64,000 nt of DNA from Akanthomyces muscarius (Eukaryota > Ascomycota > Sordariomycetes > Hypocreales > Cordycipitaceae), in assembly GCF_028009165.1 (NCBI RefSeq), contig NC_079246.1:3162001-3226000 (forward strand), read 5' to 3'. This document shows positions 20,601 to 32,127 of this stretch, piece by piece. Below the pieces are notes generated by a model, which was given only the letters and a program-made list of their open reading frames with translations, was not told where the DNA came from and did no database searches. Each line of letters opens with the position of its first letter. Positions within the stretch are counted from its first letter, which is position 1. A program made the translations under genes and the position numbers.

Positions 20601-23600
20601 CTGGGAATCAAGTGCCTGCAGAAACACGTGAAGAAGGGCAGCCACAGCTCTAGCACTGCACCTCCTCGTCATCGTACATGGTGGCTAAGTTGGAGGCTTG
20701 TGCCATCGTGGTGCGTGGCAGCGTGGCGTGGGTACTGCGAGACGATGCAGGTCGGATCAAGCGGCACGAAACATTGTCGTGAGCAAGGATGTTGGGTCGT
20801 TGGGGACTGCACCAGTACTGCTCGTCATAGGGCGTGCAAGAATTCGCGTGGTTCCTGGCATGTAAGCACCTTGACGCACCCCAGCCAACGGCGATGCTGT
20901 AGGGCAGGGCACTCACCGGGCCGGGCTGATGTAATACAGCACTGGGCGTGGTGAGACTGCAGGACCCCGCCAACTGCTCCAAGATGCAGAGTCAGACCTT
21001 AATTATGGACCCTTTTCAATGTGAGGCATTCTGAATCTCGTCTGGACGTGCGCATAAAAGGGGCAACGTTATTGTAACCTTGATTGGCAGCATATCCGGC
21101 CCGATGGCTTCTTGCGTGGGGGTTCAAGCCAGTGCGTGTGCCAACACGTAATTACCAAGCAGGGAGTTCAATATTGGCTGCATGGCTGCAGCGGGATTCA
21201 GGATTTCGGTGCCTAGAAGAGAAAATTTTGGCTGGGTAAGCCGGCAATGTAGCGGTTTCCAGAGGCTTTGTTGTCGACTCGGTCTACTTCGTAGCAGGGC
21301 TAGCTCTCGGCCAACTGGGGCCCATCAAAATACAGTCGGCCAAAGTCGAGGAGTTGTGCGTTGGAAGCGAGGTTCGCGTATGCATGTCAATATGGAAATA
21401 GACAGCTCCAAACAGGCTCCGTGCACTGCACCCTCCACGCGGGTCAAAATTTAGAGTTTGCCATTCCTCAACGGTGAGGGCAGCAGTGTTGCAGTGCATA
21501 TTTGTGGAATCTCGGCGCACTGTGCAAGAGCCACAGTCCCGTTTGAATTGACGATGGACTAGAGATGAAGAGGTTGTGCGGGCGTTGATGCGCACGGGCA
21601 TCAGCTATCGCAAAAACGGATGACAGGTGACTGCGCTATCGTATTATTGCACGCAAAATCTAGCTCGGGACAATACTAGACTGTAAATGGGCCGAGGCAT
21701 GCGTCGACGTGGAGATGTTGGATAGAGTTTGCGATGGTCGTTCTTGGACAGGCCCATCCGGAGAAATCCGTACATTGGGTTTTCCAAGGGTGCGGGAAGT
21801 TGGCCGGCTGTCAAATTTTTCTCGTCTACGGATATCAGTCGTCAATTTGTTGTCTGGGCCGGCGTGGGAAGGACGGAATTGGGACTTTTGATAGCGGATG
21901 CCTACTGGATGATATCAATAAAATTCTGCACAGCGGTAACAGGGGCGCTTCGGCAATTGAGCCGGACAAGGTGGTGTGAAGAGCAGTAATACCTGGCAGG
22001 GATTGCTACAATGGTGCAGGATTTGGTGAAGCGGTCGGAGCCGACAGGTGATGCATCACGGATCAGCGCTGGATGGAAGGATGGTCGGTGAGCAGCTTGG
22101 TGAAGATGATGGCGATGGAACAAGTGAAGCCGTTGGTGGCGTGCCAGCAGTGTAAGACGGGTTGCAATGCTGCGGTGGACGTCGAAAGAGGCTGTACAGC
22201 GCTCATTGTCAGGACATTTTCCGCCCTTGCCCGCTCTAAACCACTGCATGCTCACTATAACTCCGTATAACTCGCTGCAGGTTCACTATAAACTGACTAT
22301 AAGGTATAGATAAGATCCAGCTGCCAGCTGTAACAAACGGCTTCATGCAAACGCCCGCTGCCAATTTCTTACCATATCATCTTCAGCCATGTAAGACCAT
22401 ATCCACCGCTCTCCAGCTTCATCTTCGTCTTCAAACAATCTACGCAGCCTCGAATTACCCATCCGCACGCCAGGTTCCACTGAATTATGGTCTTCGGTGC
22501 TTGGCTTCACCTGCAGCGATCCACGCCGCTAGCTGCTGTTTGCACCCCTTCGTCCCCAGCCCACATGGTCCGTCGTTGCAACCCGAGTGCAGCATGCCAC
22601 GCTAACCAACCTGCTGGTTCCAGGACAATCGGACAACAAGAATGATTGCTTGCATTCCGCGGCCTCGACAGAGAAAACGCAACGCTCATCGGGTGCTCAT
22701 CGATGAATCCTTCGCGCCGCCGGCCCTGGGTTCGGATGCTTGGTCCCGGCCGAAACAGCTTCTGCAGCAGCTAATGCACGCCTCGTGGTAATAATAATTC
22801 TTACTAGATGAGCATCAGAGCTGTTGCTGAATGTCTCCGGTTTTCGTTGGCCAGGGAGAGAGAGCCAGGGCCTGCGACGCCCATGACGCAGCACACGATG
22901 CCAGTCCTCCCAGCACACAGACTGACGGCCTTGCCGCATGCCACCCGCCTCGGCCGCCATGTCTTGCACAGCCAATAATAGCCTTGGATGCGACGTCCGA
23001 TGCGGGCGTACTGTCTTTTGTGCAACGTGGCAATGACCAAGACAGGCGACGAGAAAACTGTATGCGTACGTGCGGAATTGTGCGCGCCCAAGGCACCATC
23101 TATCGTTTTCTCGAGCGCCCGTTTCTCGCCTTTGCTCCCCTGGCTGACGCTCACCGTGGACGACACTTGGCGCCGTATCGGTTCAAGCTCACTCAGATCC
23201 ACCACACCATCACCAAAAGCACTCCACGCTCGCACGCCAAATCCAAATAAAACGCCATGGCTCCGGTGGGTCAGCTGTGGTTCTCGGATTAGCATCAAGT
23301 ACCGAATGACTCCATAGTTTTTGGCACTGTAGCTGCTCTCCCTCCAGTGCCCACGCTCTGGTCGTGGTCGTGGTCCCTGGCGCTTCCGAGCCATCTCCCG
23401 GGGCATGAAGCGACGGCCAGAGCAGCAAAACCTTTGGTCATGGATCCTGGGATCGTCCTCTGCCCAGCAGACCGTTGCCCACGGTTCCTTGACCATCAGC
23501 CACGCTCCAAGCTCCAAGCTTTAATATCCACGCTCCCCCCTTCCTCCTTACCACCTTGACTCGTACCTCGACATTGTTTTTTTCTCATCTGCGTCTCAGC

Positions 23601-23904
23601 TGCTGGCTTTTTCCGTCATTCCCATCTCTTCCTCTAGCCAATTAGTCCTGCATTGCTTGGAATTTGCTGCCATTGTTCAGACCCGTCCCATCCTGCATAC
23701 GCACGCTGCACACACACAGTCCACTTCAGCTGAGAGTCAACCCTGCAGGCGACGATAAGCTTTTTCTCTGCATATTCACTACCATTGTGACGCTGGGGTT
23801 GATATAATTTCTGCACCGCTCAATTCGACCATTTTCTTCCGTCTGCCACATACAACACTCAGATCCGTTACACTCGGCACGCTGCGCCGTCTACATCCGT
23901 CACA
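17697..23904. other. 6.2-kb gene-poor region
   Basis: Both strands were read. ORFs up to 237 codons exist (22804-23517, -), but the longest starts at TTG rather than ATG and shows no domain or coding-like composition. No tRNA, 5S RNA or transposon ORF is recognised. The right end (about 23500-23900) is pyrimidine-rich and should be the promoter and leader of the sulfotransferase-family gene. A homopolymer run is listed separately. Confidence 0.5.
18901..18919. repeat. Homopolymer C19
   Basis: Nineteen consecutive C residues. The run may be of uncertain length in the assembly. Confidence 0.9.
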
Positions 23905-24803
23905 ATGTCTTTCTCGGCCCAGTTCAAGCCTAGGCCGTCAACCGACGTCTTTACCAATGATACCGACATCAACCGCCGCAATTGCCGGCGCGTTGTCCCA
24001 ATGAGAGTCCTCATCCTCGGACTGGGCAGAACCGGCACAGCCTGTACGTCATTGACCTTGGTTGTTGAACCCGGGCATAACTGACAATCATAGCTATGCG
24101 CGCCGCCATGAAGCGACTCGGCTACGTTGACACGTACCACATGATGAACTGCTCCATCGAGAATCCCTCTGACGCCCTGATGTGGATGGATGCCTTGGCG
24201 GCCAAGTACGACGGCAAGGGCCCCAAGTTCACACGCGCCGAGTGGGATCAGCTGCTTGGCCACGCCCAGGCCGTGTGCGATTGGCCCAGCATCGCCTTTG
24301 CCAAGGAGCTCATCGAAGCCTACCCCGAAGCCAAGGTTGTCCTCACAAACCGCGATGTGCACTCGTGGCACGCCTCGACGATGAAGACGGTCTACTGGCG
24401 CGTCACCGACCGCCACCTGCGCTGGCTCTCGTACTTTGACTGGGCGGCCGGCCAGTACTACCCGATGCTCAAGAAGTTCTTTGACACTTTTTTCGAGGGC
24501 GACTTTCCCAACCGCGGCAAGGAGATTTTCGAGCGCCACTACGCCGAGGTGCGCAGCCTCGTGCCCAAGGAGAACCTGCTCGAGTACCGCGTCACCGACG
24601 GCTGGGAGCCGCTGTGCAACTTTCTCGACGTCCCCGTGCCCAAGGAGCAGCCGTTCCCCAACGTCAACGACAATGTCAACTTTGTGGCTCGCTCCAAGGC
24701 CCGCAACTGGGCGCAGACGTACAATGTCATGGTGCGTCTGCTGATCTGGCTCGTTCTGAGTATCGTCACTTTCTTCGCCGTCTTTCGTCTTCTCATGGCG
24801 TAA
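23905..24803 (+). CDS. Sulfotransferase-family (Sulfotransfer_4) protein with C-terminal membrane anchor
   Basis: Exons 23905-24043 and 24094-24803 join to 282 residues; the 50-nt intron (GTACGT...CATAG, phase 1) falls in the nucleotide-binding loop. The restored sequence reads MRVLILGLGRTGTASMRAAMKRLGY, a P-loop-like PAPS-binding motif, followed by the Asp/Trp-rich sequence typical of the fungal family (DALMWMDALAAKYDG, VVLTNRDVHSWHAS, WDQLLGHAQAVCDWPS). The C-terminus is a hydrophobic helix (about residues 258-280, VRLLIWLVLSIVTFFAVFRL) that probably anchors it to an internal membrane. Homologs are often misannotated as NAD-dependent epimerases. Transfer of sulfate is known for relatives; the substrate here is unknown. 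Confidence 0.85.
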
Positions 24804-26079
24804 ACGATTTGCATGAGACAAGATTTGTTTTCGGTTTCTATTCTACGTTTCGAGCTTGAAGCTTTACATCATCCTACGGTCGGAAACAACCGGGGCATGT
24901 TTCTGGAGGTTGGCATATAGACCATTCTGCACGGCGTTAATCGTTTGGATCGCCATTTTGTGATATAGATCCGCCAAGAAAAGTACATATTTGGTGCCTG
25001 GTTATATATTGGCCCGCACCGGCCTAGACGTTTTTCAATACACATTACACATTTATGCATCTACACTGGCCATATGTACGTATTAGACATGTTCCCCAGA
25101 TCTCCACTACATGTAAGTGGCGGACAGCCCCCGGAGCCTTGTTTTTAGGCTGTTTCCTAATTGAGTAGTCTTTTACAACAGGCGCGTCACATTAACAGTG
25201 CATTATATATCAGTACGCCATACAGAGCTACTTCGAACCCTTCGATGCATATTCATTTTGTAATTTACGGCCCGTGACGGGCTCAATGGCAAGCTGCGCG
25301 CGAAGAGCTGAAATGGGCAAAGAGGTGAGAATCTGAGGTGAGATGAGATTGTTTAGATAAGTGGACCCCTATCATTGAATCTCGAACGTGGCAAAAAAGC
25401 GCCCTTTGTTTTTGTGGCTTGATCAGAAGGATTGAGGGTCCCCGATAATCTTGGAGGGTCTACCGGGGTTTTCTAGCTCGTCATCATGTGGTAATGGGGA
25501 TTAGAAGAGCGGGTGAGGGTCGCGAGGCTTGTGTAGGGCTGCTGATGTTGGTCACAAAATCACAAAATCGCTCAGGGCGTGCTATCGGAGAAGAGGAAGC
25601 GTACTAGCTCATTTCACGGCCCGTTTGGAGCTTCATGGACGCTTGTCGAACGTGTTCTGGACGACGCCTCTTTGCGGCCGCGCCTAACCTCTACCAGAGC
25701 CTGCGCCGACTAGAACAACTGCGTTTCCGCGACCCGTCTTGTTGGATACATTGAAAGGTCCAATTGACCGGCTACAAGTACGTGATTGGTAGTCTCGATC
25801 GGGATCTAGTTCGCGTCTCGTTTTCTCCAACCTAACACTATGCAATCTAGTTGTCCGACTCGTCAAGGCCATAGACGGCGCCACTAGTTGGTAGGGGCAC
25901 CAGCTCGACGAGACGCGGCAATGGTTGAAGTAATTATCAACGACTCAGTATCCCGTTGTCATTTCAACTCGCATGAATCCAAGACATCCGTCATCCGAAT
26001 TGCATCAATACCTCCTTTGTAGATGACGAGCGTCGTAGAAAGAAGAGGAGCAACACAACTACCACTTATGATCCGTCTC
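24804..26079. other. Intergenic with no recognised gene
   Basis: It holds the 3' end of the sulfotransferase-family gene and then unassigned sequence. On the minus strand at 25684-25884 a short frame ends in AVVLVGAGSG, which recalls a Rossmann-fold start but is too short and isolated to call. Confidence 0.5.
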
Positions 26080-26624
26080 GCCTCTTTCCATCGGGCAGCC
26101 CTCAGATCCAACTTGCAATTAAAACTACTTTATCAACGACGCATCGTAACCACCATTGTCACATCCGCCATCTCTCTGACCCGTGCCCAAGTTCACACGG
26201 TCCTGGCGCCCTGCCTCGCCGGCGATTTTGCCTTCTGAGTGCGCCAACACTGCACCCCCGACTTTGTCTACGGGCTCGTTCCGGGCGACATCACCGCCAA
26301 GCTCTCCCTGGCTGGTGCCTCCCAGAAGCACGAGTTCTCCAGTGTTTTAAGAGGCCACGATATCGCGATCAAGATAATCCTCGAGGGCCTTAGGCCGCGA
26401 GGTCAGAGACCTGAAAATTGGCGCGCGGGTGCTGCGCGTCGTGGTAGATTTCGAGGAGAGGAGCGCGGCGGTAGCTGGAGCTGCTGGGGAACGCCAAGAG
26501 GACGGACAAACCGTTTGTGCTGGCAAATCTGCTGTTTCTAGATTTTGACGAGGGGGGGGCGGGGGGTCACGTACTGGTCGGACCACCTGGATACGTTACG
26601 CTGGCCAATTGAGTACACGTGAAT
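26080..26624 (+). pseudogene. SnoaL/NTF2-like protein relic
   Basis: Fragments in different frames line up with a small fungal SnoaL-like polyketide-cyclase/ketosteroid-isomerase protein. One frame gives CLAGDFAF, a stop at about 26236, then PDFVYGLVPGD. A second frame gives GARVLRVVVDFEERSAAV, followed by a shift to ELLGNAKRTDKPFVLANLL and FLDFDEGG, then another shift within a run of Gs near 26551 to TYWSDHLDTLRWPIEYT and a stop. The ending, in which an acidic DF-EGG strand is followed by a D-L-x-L segment, fits the family. At least two frameshifts and one stop make it non-functional. The identification is moderate because the N-terminus is poorly preserved. Confidence 0.5.
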
Positions 26625-26929
26625 GGACGGCAAAGATGAAGCAAGTTGCTAATTGACGTTATAGTCTGTCTGGTGTGGGAGAACTGGAGCCAGGGTTGCC
26701 TCGATCGGAAATCTTATACTCTTAATTATGAGCAATACCTTGATAATGATTTACACATTAATTTGCACCAGATCTAACGCTTCACATAAATGTAAACCCG
26801 ACTTGAATCTTGGCAACGTGAAGTAGAAGATTTTTATGCGATCCTATCAACTCTGTAAGAATTTGTTTGCTATAAACTTGGTTACGTACGTAGTCAGTTG
26901 GCTCCCAGACTATGCTGCTGGAAGCGGCG

Positions 26930-27855
26930 CTTGCATCACTTTCAATGACATAGTTACGATGACACAAAGCTTCACGGCAGTTGGGTCGCCGCACCGGCGA
27001 CGAGCACCCGCAGTCATCATGACACAGGGCTGGCCCTCTTGAATGGGCACTACCTTCAGAACTGGGCAGAGCGCGTCCAAGACGCAGGCTTCAACGTCTT
27101 GACCTATGACCACCGCAACTTTGACCACTCGAGGGTTTACCACGCAACGAGGCCAATCTCACAGCCCAGGTCGACGTCTACTAGGACGATGTTAACTTTG
27201 TACAAAGGCTGTCGGACGTGAATCCAAAGAAGGTATTTCTCTGGGGCATTGGCCACTCTGGAGAGGCTTCAGAAGCGTAAGTAACTTCGTCCCTGCCAGA
27301 ATTACCATGCAAGATACTAAAAACACGGCAGCGCTGCTGTCTTTGACCGCCGCATCGCCGGTGTCATCCTCGTCATGCCCTTGCAGACGGGCAAATACGG
27401 CTACGATAACTGGCCTGCCGGCGGCCGCTCTGCCTCGGAAACCAAGGCCGATTTCTGGCGTTCTGGCCCGCCTGGACGCGGACCGCGCCGGCGCCAGCGA
27501 GTCGATGCTCACCGACGATGTTTCCTACTCGTGGTCCAAGGGCCGTTTTATCTCGCCGAGGAGGGCGGCAGTGTGTTTGACAACAAGGTGGCCGTGACCT
27601 CGCTGCACCCCATCTAACGCGCGCGTCCGGGTGCGTACTTTGCGGAGATAAAGCCCAACACCGGTGCTGTTTCTGACGGCGACTGATGATCCGGTGGCGG
27701 CCGACTACAGCGCACAGGTCAAGACGTTTGAGGGAATGGGCGAGCCAAAGGAGTTTGTGACGCTGGAGGGTGGGCATCTGGCGAATTACTTTGGAAGGCA
27801 GTTTGAGGTTGGTACAGAGGCCATGATTGCCTGGCTGAGAACGTACAGCCAGTGA
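26930..27855 (+). pseudogene. Alpha/beta hydrolase (S15/polyketide-transferase-like) relic
   Basis: Adjacent frames contain APAVIMTQG, then NGHYLQNWAERVQDAGF, NVLTYDHRNFDHS, KKVFLWGIGHSGEASEA (nucleophile elbow), an intron-like gap at about 27278-27332, AVFDRRIAGVILVMPLQTG, and a well-preserved C-terminus VLFLTATDDPVAADYSAQ ... EFVTLEGGHLANYF (catalytic Asp and His region) ending at 27855. The order matches the fungal S15-like alpha/beta hydrolases found in polyketide clusters. The frame is interrupted at about 27040, 27150, 27470 and 27610 by shifts and stops, so no intact product can be made. With the SnoaL-like relic just upstream it may be the remains of one metabolic locus. Confidence 0.7.
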
Positions 27856-28366
27856 TGCATGCTTGCATAAATTTCGGTTCTTTATTTTCTGCGCTTTTAT
27901 TAGTTATTATTGACTCTCCTGTTCTAAAGAGCGATCCATTGTGTGTTGCCAAGTATTCCAAGTACATATTCGCCAACCTCCGGGCCATGCGCTCCCAATC
28001 TGAGTGGCTCTTGATATGAGAGTGAAGATGTCAGCTACCTTATTTTGACTTGTAAAATACATACAAAATACTCATATAATTTCTGAGGATTTTTCACACA
28101 CCCAATTGGTCACCCAATAGGTTTGTTGCGCAACGTTGGCGCCTCCGCGGGATTTCCCAGCCTACCGCTCCGTGCCTCGGCAAAGTCGCCGCCCGCGTCC
28201 CACTACGTAGATGCCGACTCGCGGGCGGCCATCACCGGACGAGTCGCCGTTTCACTCCACAACAACCTCTCTCCTTCTTACAAGTCCTCGCATCGCCCTG
28301 CATCCAATGCACAGTCAGTCTTGGCAATTTCCCTGATGAAAATCGTGCATTTGCTACGCAACAGAC
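27856..28366 (+). other. Promoter region of the acyl-CoA oxidase gene
   Basis: No gene is seen. The part near 28360 is pyrimidine-rich. No oleate-response element could be named with confidence. Confidence 0.5.
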
Positions 28367-30658
28367 ATGTCGTTTCCGGATAACCTCAAGCCCAAGGAGC
28401 CAAGCGGCCCGTCGCTCCTCGAAAGAGAACGCCGTCAGTCCCCCGTGGCCGTTGATGCGCTCGGCAAGCACATATTTTCAGGCACCGGCTTCCTCGAGCG
28501 TCAGGCGCGCGTGCTCGCCGCCATGGAAAAGGAGCCGCTGTTCGACAAGTCGCAGCAGCAGCAGCTATCCCGCATGGAGCGCGTCAAGTTGGGCCTCGCG
28601 CGCGGCAAGCTGATGCGCAGGCTGCAGGAGAAGCACGGCTGGGACATGGATGACTACCACATGGCCGCGTACCTGCTGGGTGAGCAGAGCCCGTATCGCC
28701 TCCACGTGGGCATGTTCCGGACGACGATTGAGGAGCAGTCGAGCGACGCGCAGATGGCGTACTGGATGCCCCGCGTCGACGGCTGGCAGATCAGCGGCAC
28801 CTACTCGCAGACGGAGCTCGGCCACGGCAGCAACGTGCGCGGCGTCGAGCTCGAGGCGCGCTGGGACCCGTCGGCCAAGGAGTTTGTCGTGCACAGCCCG
28901 ACGCTGACGGCGGCCAAGTGGTGGAACGGCTCGCTGGGGAGGACGGCGAACCACGCCATCTTGATGGCGCAGCTGATGGTGCCGGATCCCAAGCGGCAAG
29001 GCCAGTACATCTCGCACGGGCCGCAGGCGTTTATTGCCCAGATTCGAGACACCAAGACACACCTGCCCCTCAAAGGTATCGTCATCGGCGACATTGGCGT
29101 CAAGATTGGCTTTACGTCGATGGATAATGGCTACATGCTGTTCAATCAGTTCAGGTAGGGGATACCGAAGGATGAAACGTCAGCGACTAACGTGGCGGTA
29201 GGATCCCGCACTCGGCACTGCTCTCGCGATATGTCCAGCTGGACCCAGAGACGAGTGTCTTTACCAAGTCTCCAAACGCGGCTCTGGCTTACGGAACGAT
29301 GACTTCCATCAGAACTGTCCTCGTCGAAGAGGCCGGTACGCATCTTGCGCGCGCCGTCACCATTGCCATACGATATGCTGCGATTCGCCAGCAATTCCGA
29401 GACAAGGACTCCCAGGACCCGCGCAGTGCAGAGCTGCAAGTACTCGACTATCCCACCGTTCAGGTCCGTCTGTTCCCGCTACTGGCTGCTGCTTTTGCTC
29501 TCCAATACACCGGCAAGGTCATGCGCCAGGACTACGCCAAGACGCGCGGCGAGGTCGAAAAGGGCAATCTCGAGGGCCTCGCCGTCATGCACAGCAACTC
29601 GTCCGGCCTCAAGAGCCTGAGCACCGAGATTACGAACGCGGGCATCGAGACGTGCCGGAGGGCCATGGGCGGGCACGGCTACGGCAGCGGCAGCGGGCTC
29701 GTCGAGATGCAAAAGGACTACCAGGCGAAGCCGATCCTCGAAGGCGACAACTGGATGATTACGCAGCAGACGTCGTCGTTTCTGATCAAGAGGATGACTG
29801 CTGCGGTCAAGACGCAGAGAGAGCCGCCCAAGGATCAGACAGATGCACAGCTCAAGGGTTTTCTTGACCGAAAAGACCAGGGCAGGGCATTTGACATTTT
29901 AAACAACGATGCCGATATCCAGGAAAGCTTCAAGTGGCGAGCGGCTTCTATGGTAAGATGTCTGAGCACCATTCGGCATTATTGTACTGATTCAAGTAGA
30001 CGTACGATGCTTACCAGGCACGCGTGGTTAACAAGAAACGCCACAATGACCTGTTGATCCAGTTTCACAAGCTTAGCCACGGTACGAGCCTACTGCCTCA
30101 ACACATCTTTCGACAGCACTAACATGAACAGCGCACTCGCAATCGATCATGGTCTCGTCCTTTTTCAGCACTCTCACCTCATCCAACGACCTCCCTCGCG
30201 AGACAAAGAACGTTGTCTTTGATCTTTACAGGCTGTTTGCATACACCACCATCCAAGTCGAGAGCTACGAATGTGAGTACCAGGTGTTGAGCGATGGAGC
30301 CCCGGCTAACCAGACCAGTCCTTCGATGCGGCGCTGCGTCCGCCAAGGATCTCGATGTCCTTCCTGACAGAATACAAGACTTGCTTTCGCGCATCCGTCC
30401 TCACGCCGTCAATCTCGTCGACGCTTGGCAGTTTCCCGATTATCTCCTGGACAGGTAAGTACTTTCTGAAAATTTGAGCCGATATGTGCTAATGGTACAA
30501 GTGCGCTTGGTCGGTATGATGGCAACGTGTACGAGGATCTCTTTAACCGCGCTCATCGACTGAATCCGCTCAATGAAGTTGTGTTTAATCCGGATTACAA
30601 GGATGATGAGATTGTAAAAGGAAGCGGCGAGCGGAAACCGCTGTCATCCAAGCTATAA
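28367..30658 (+). CDS. Peroxisomal acyl-CoA oxidase
   Basis: Six exons, 28367-29154, 29202-29952, 30000-30081, 30132-30272, 30319-30454 and 30502-30658, give 684 residues, usual for the family. All introns are GT-AG, 46-50 nt. The enzyme makes trans-2-enoyl-CoA and H2O2 in the first step of peroxisomal beta-oxidation, using FAD. Visible motifs: YSQTELGHGSNVRG (flavin/substrate region), GDIGVKIGFTSMDNGYMLF, the FAD-domain segment VRLFPLLAAAFAL, MGGHGYGSGSGL, and the catalytic-glutamate segment ILEGDN near residue 465. The last residues are SSKL, a PTS1 import signal. The pre-mRNA is the most exon-rich in the window, and each phase was checked to keep frame. Confidence 0.95.
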
Positions 30659-30715
30659 ATGATTACAGCAGAGATGTACAGCGATGTGTATTATAGTCCA
30701 TTAAAATCGGAAATT

Positions 30716-30876
30716 CATATCCATTCTTGCTGGCATAAAACGTCCATCATATGTCCTTGCTACCCAAATTGGCATACCATGCGTGACACTGGCTTTTCCA
30801 TATCACTCTTCCTGGCACAACACGTCCATCACCTGCTTACCCAGCCAGTTCGGCATGCCAAACGTTCAGTACTGAC
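30716..30876. repeat. Diverged direct duplication, about 82-bp period
   Basis: A unit at about 30716-30797 (CATATCC...GTCCATCAT...GGCATACC) recurs at about 30798-30876 (CATATCA...GTCCATCAC...GGCATGCC), with many differences of the C/T or G/A kind. It lies between the convergent ends of the acyl-CoA oxidase and the secreted cysteine-rich protein genes, and its right end abuts the latter's stop codon. Confidence 0.65.
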
Positions 30877-31416
30877 TTACAGGCCAGCTCTAGGGCGGCA
30901 CCACTTCTGCCAGCGACAGTTGCCGCGGACATAGTAGCAAGATGGGCAGCGTCGGTCGCGCGTGCAGTCGCGCACAGTTCCGCAAAACTGATTGCAGCCC
31001 GACGCCCGCTTGAAGAGGTCGTCGATCGGCTGACGCTTGCAAACCTGCGGCGCGACGCGCTCCTCCGGGCTCATGAGGGATTTGTGCTGGCCGCTGAGCT
31101 CGGAGTAGTCCTTTTCGGCCTTGTCGTCGCCAATCAGCGCCACGGTGTACAGGGCGGCGTTGAAGTCCTCGGCGTCGGCGCCCGCGGCAAAAGCCTGCAC
31201 GACAATCACATTGACGGCGGGCTTGTCGACGGCGGTAAAGGTGAGGGCGTCGTCAAAGTTCTCGCGCGCCTTGTCAAGGGCCTCGCGGCCGACGGCGATC
31301 TGAGGGTGCTGGGCAAGGAAGTCTTGAGTGCTCATGAGCGACACGTCCTGGCCAGCGGCATGGGTAATGCCAGAAGCAACAAGGACAACAAGGGCGCAAA
31401 AGCTAAAGTGAAGCAT
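30877..31416 (-). CDS. Small secreted cysteine-rich protein, pre-pro type
   Basis: Single exon, 179 residues from the ATG at 31416. Residues 1-20 form a signal peptide (MLHFSFCALVVLVASGITHA). Residues 32-105 form a conserved prodomain-like region (FLAQHPQIAVGREALDKA, DDALTFTAVDKPAVNVIVVQ, GDDKAEKDY). A dibasic KR at 136-137 could be a Kex2 site; the segment after it is a 42-residue basic peptide with seven cysteines (C141, 145, 151, 157, 160, 167, 173), and one more cysteine (C126) precedes it. No known family is recognised. It is paralogous to the divergent gene starting at 32128. It could be a defence, effector or signalling peptide; nothing in the sequence decides among these. Confidence 0.8.
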   Translation of the reverse strand: MLHFSFCALVVLVASGITHAAGQDVSLMSTQDFLAQHPQIAVGREALDKARENFDDALTFTAVDKPAVNVIVVQAFAAGADAEDFNAALYTVALIGDDKAEKDYSELSGQHKSLMSPEERVAPQVCKRQPIDDLFKRASGCNQFCGTVRDCTRDRRCPSCYYVRGNCRWQKWCRPRAGL

Positions 31417-32127
31417 TTTGAACAGTGTTATAAAAATGTGGGCAAGTATGGTTTGATTCACGATAAGAGAATGGGCGCATTTGTTCACTTTATGGAGCTT
31501 GTCTGCGCGAGTCTTGCCCCGTAGCCATCGACTTGTATACACCACTCTGCTCGAATTGATGATAACTTTGATTATGCATACCTTGCAGTTCGTTTATTCC
31601 AACTCAAAGATGATTGAGGCGTCGATGCGAGCGAGTCGAGGCTTCCGATTGGATTACGCGGTCGTGCAACGCAACGATGCTACAAGACTTGCTCTAGACC
31701 TTTGATGAAGCTGCACTGCTTTCATAGCAACTCTTGCGCGCCAACTATAGCTGGTTAATATTCGCAAGACATTATGCAGCAGTCTGACCATCGGAGGCGC
31801 AACGCATGTCAGCCTGAAGGAGCACACATGCCTCTGCCCAATCGCAGCTGACCATCTTCACGATCCAGAACGGTCTCCTGTGCACAAATACTGCATAGCC
31901 ACGATAATCATCTATAAATCTCACCTGCGTCGTGGAACATTACTAAGCCCATTCTCGCGTTTGTGGGACGTCAACTGCCGTCAACAGCTTGGCGACGCCA
32001 CCAACTTGCAAACAAACTGATTCCAGGCTTTGATATCACACGGCATCTCGACGGCCACAACTTGCGCCAAGCCATCAGCGCTTCGTCCGTATCCATCTCC
32101 AAGAGTTTTCATTTCACCTCGCAAATT
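31417..32127. other. Shared promoter region of the paralogous cysteine-rich pair
   Basis: 711 bp between divergent starts. No upstream ATG leads into a hydrophobic leader for the rightward gene. A TATA-like box is listed separately. Confidence 0.6.
31913..31919 (+). promoter_or_regulatory. TATA-like box upstream of the rightward cysteine-rich gene
   Basis: TATAAAT lies about 215 bp before the ATG at 32128, which implies an untranslated leader of about 180 nt. Confidence 0.4.

Noticed and set aside
22804..23517. 237-codon minus-strand ORF
   Set aside because: It opens at TTG, has no recognisable domain, and overlaps the upstream region of the sulfotransferase-family gene.
17697..23904. Search for tRNA and 5S rRNA genes
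   Set aside because: Sites resembling a TTCGA-type B box were seen here and elsewhere (for example 18027), but none had the paired arms of a tRNA, and no 5S-like sequence was found.
25684..25884. Minus-strand frame ending AVVLVGAGSG, like a Rossmann fold start
   Set aside because: Only a ten-residue resemblance and no continuing domain.
31963..32127. 55-residue N-terminal extension of the rightward cysteine-rich protein
   Set aside because: The extended frame opens at GTG and contains no ATG before 32128, so translation should start at 32128.
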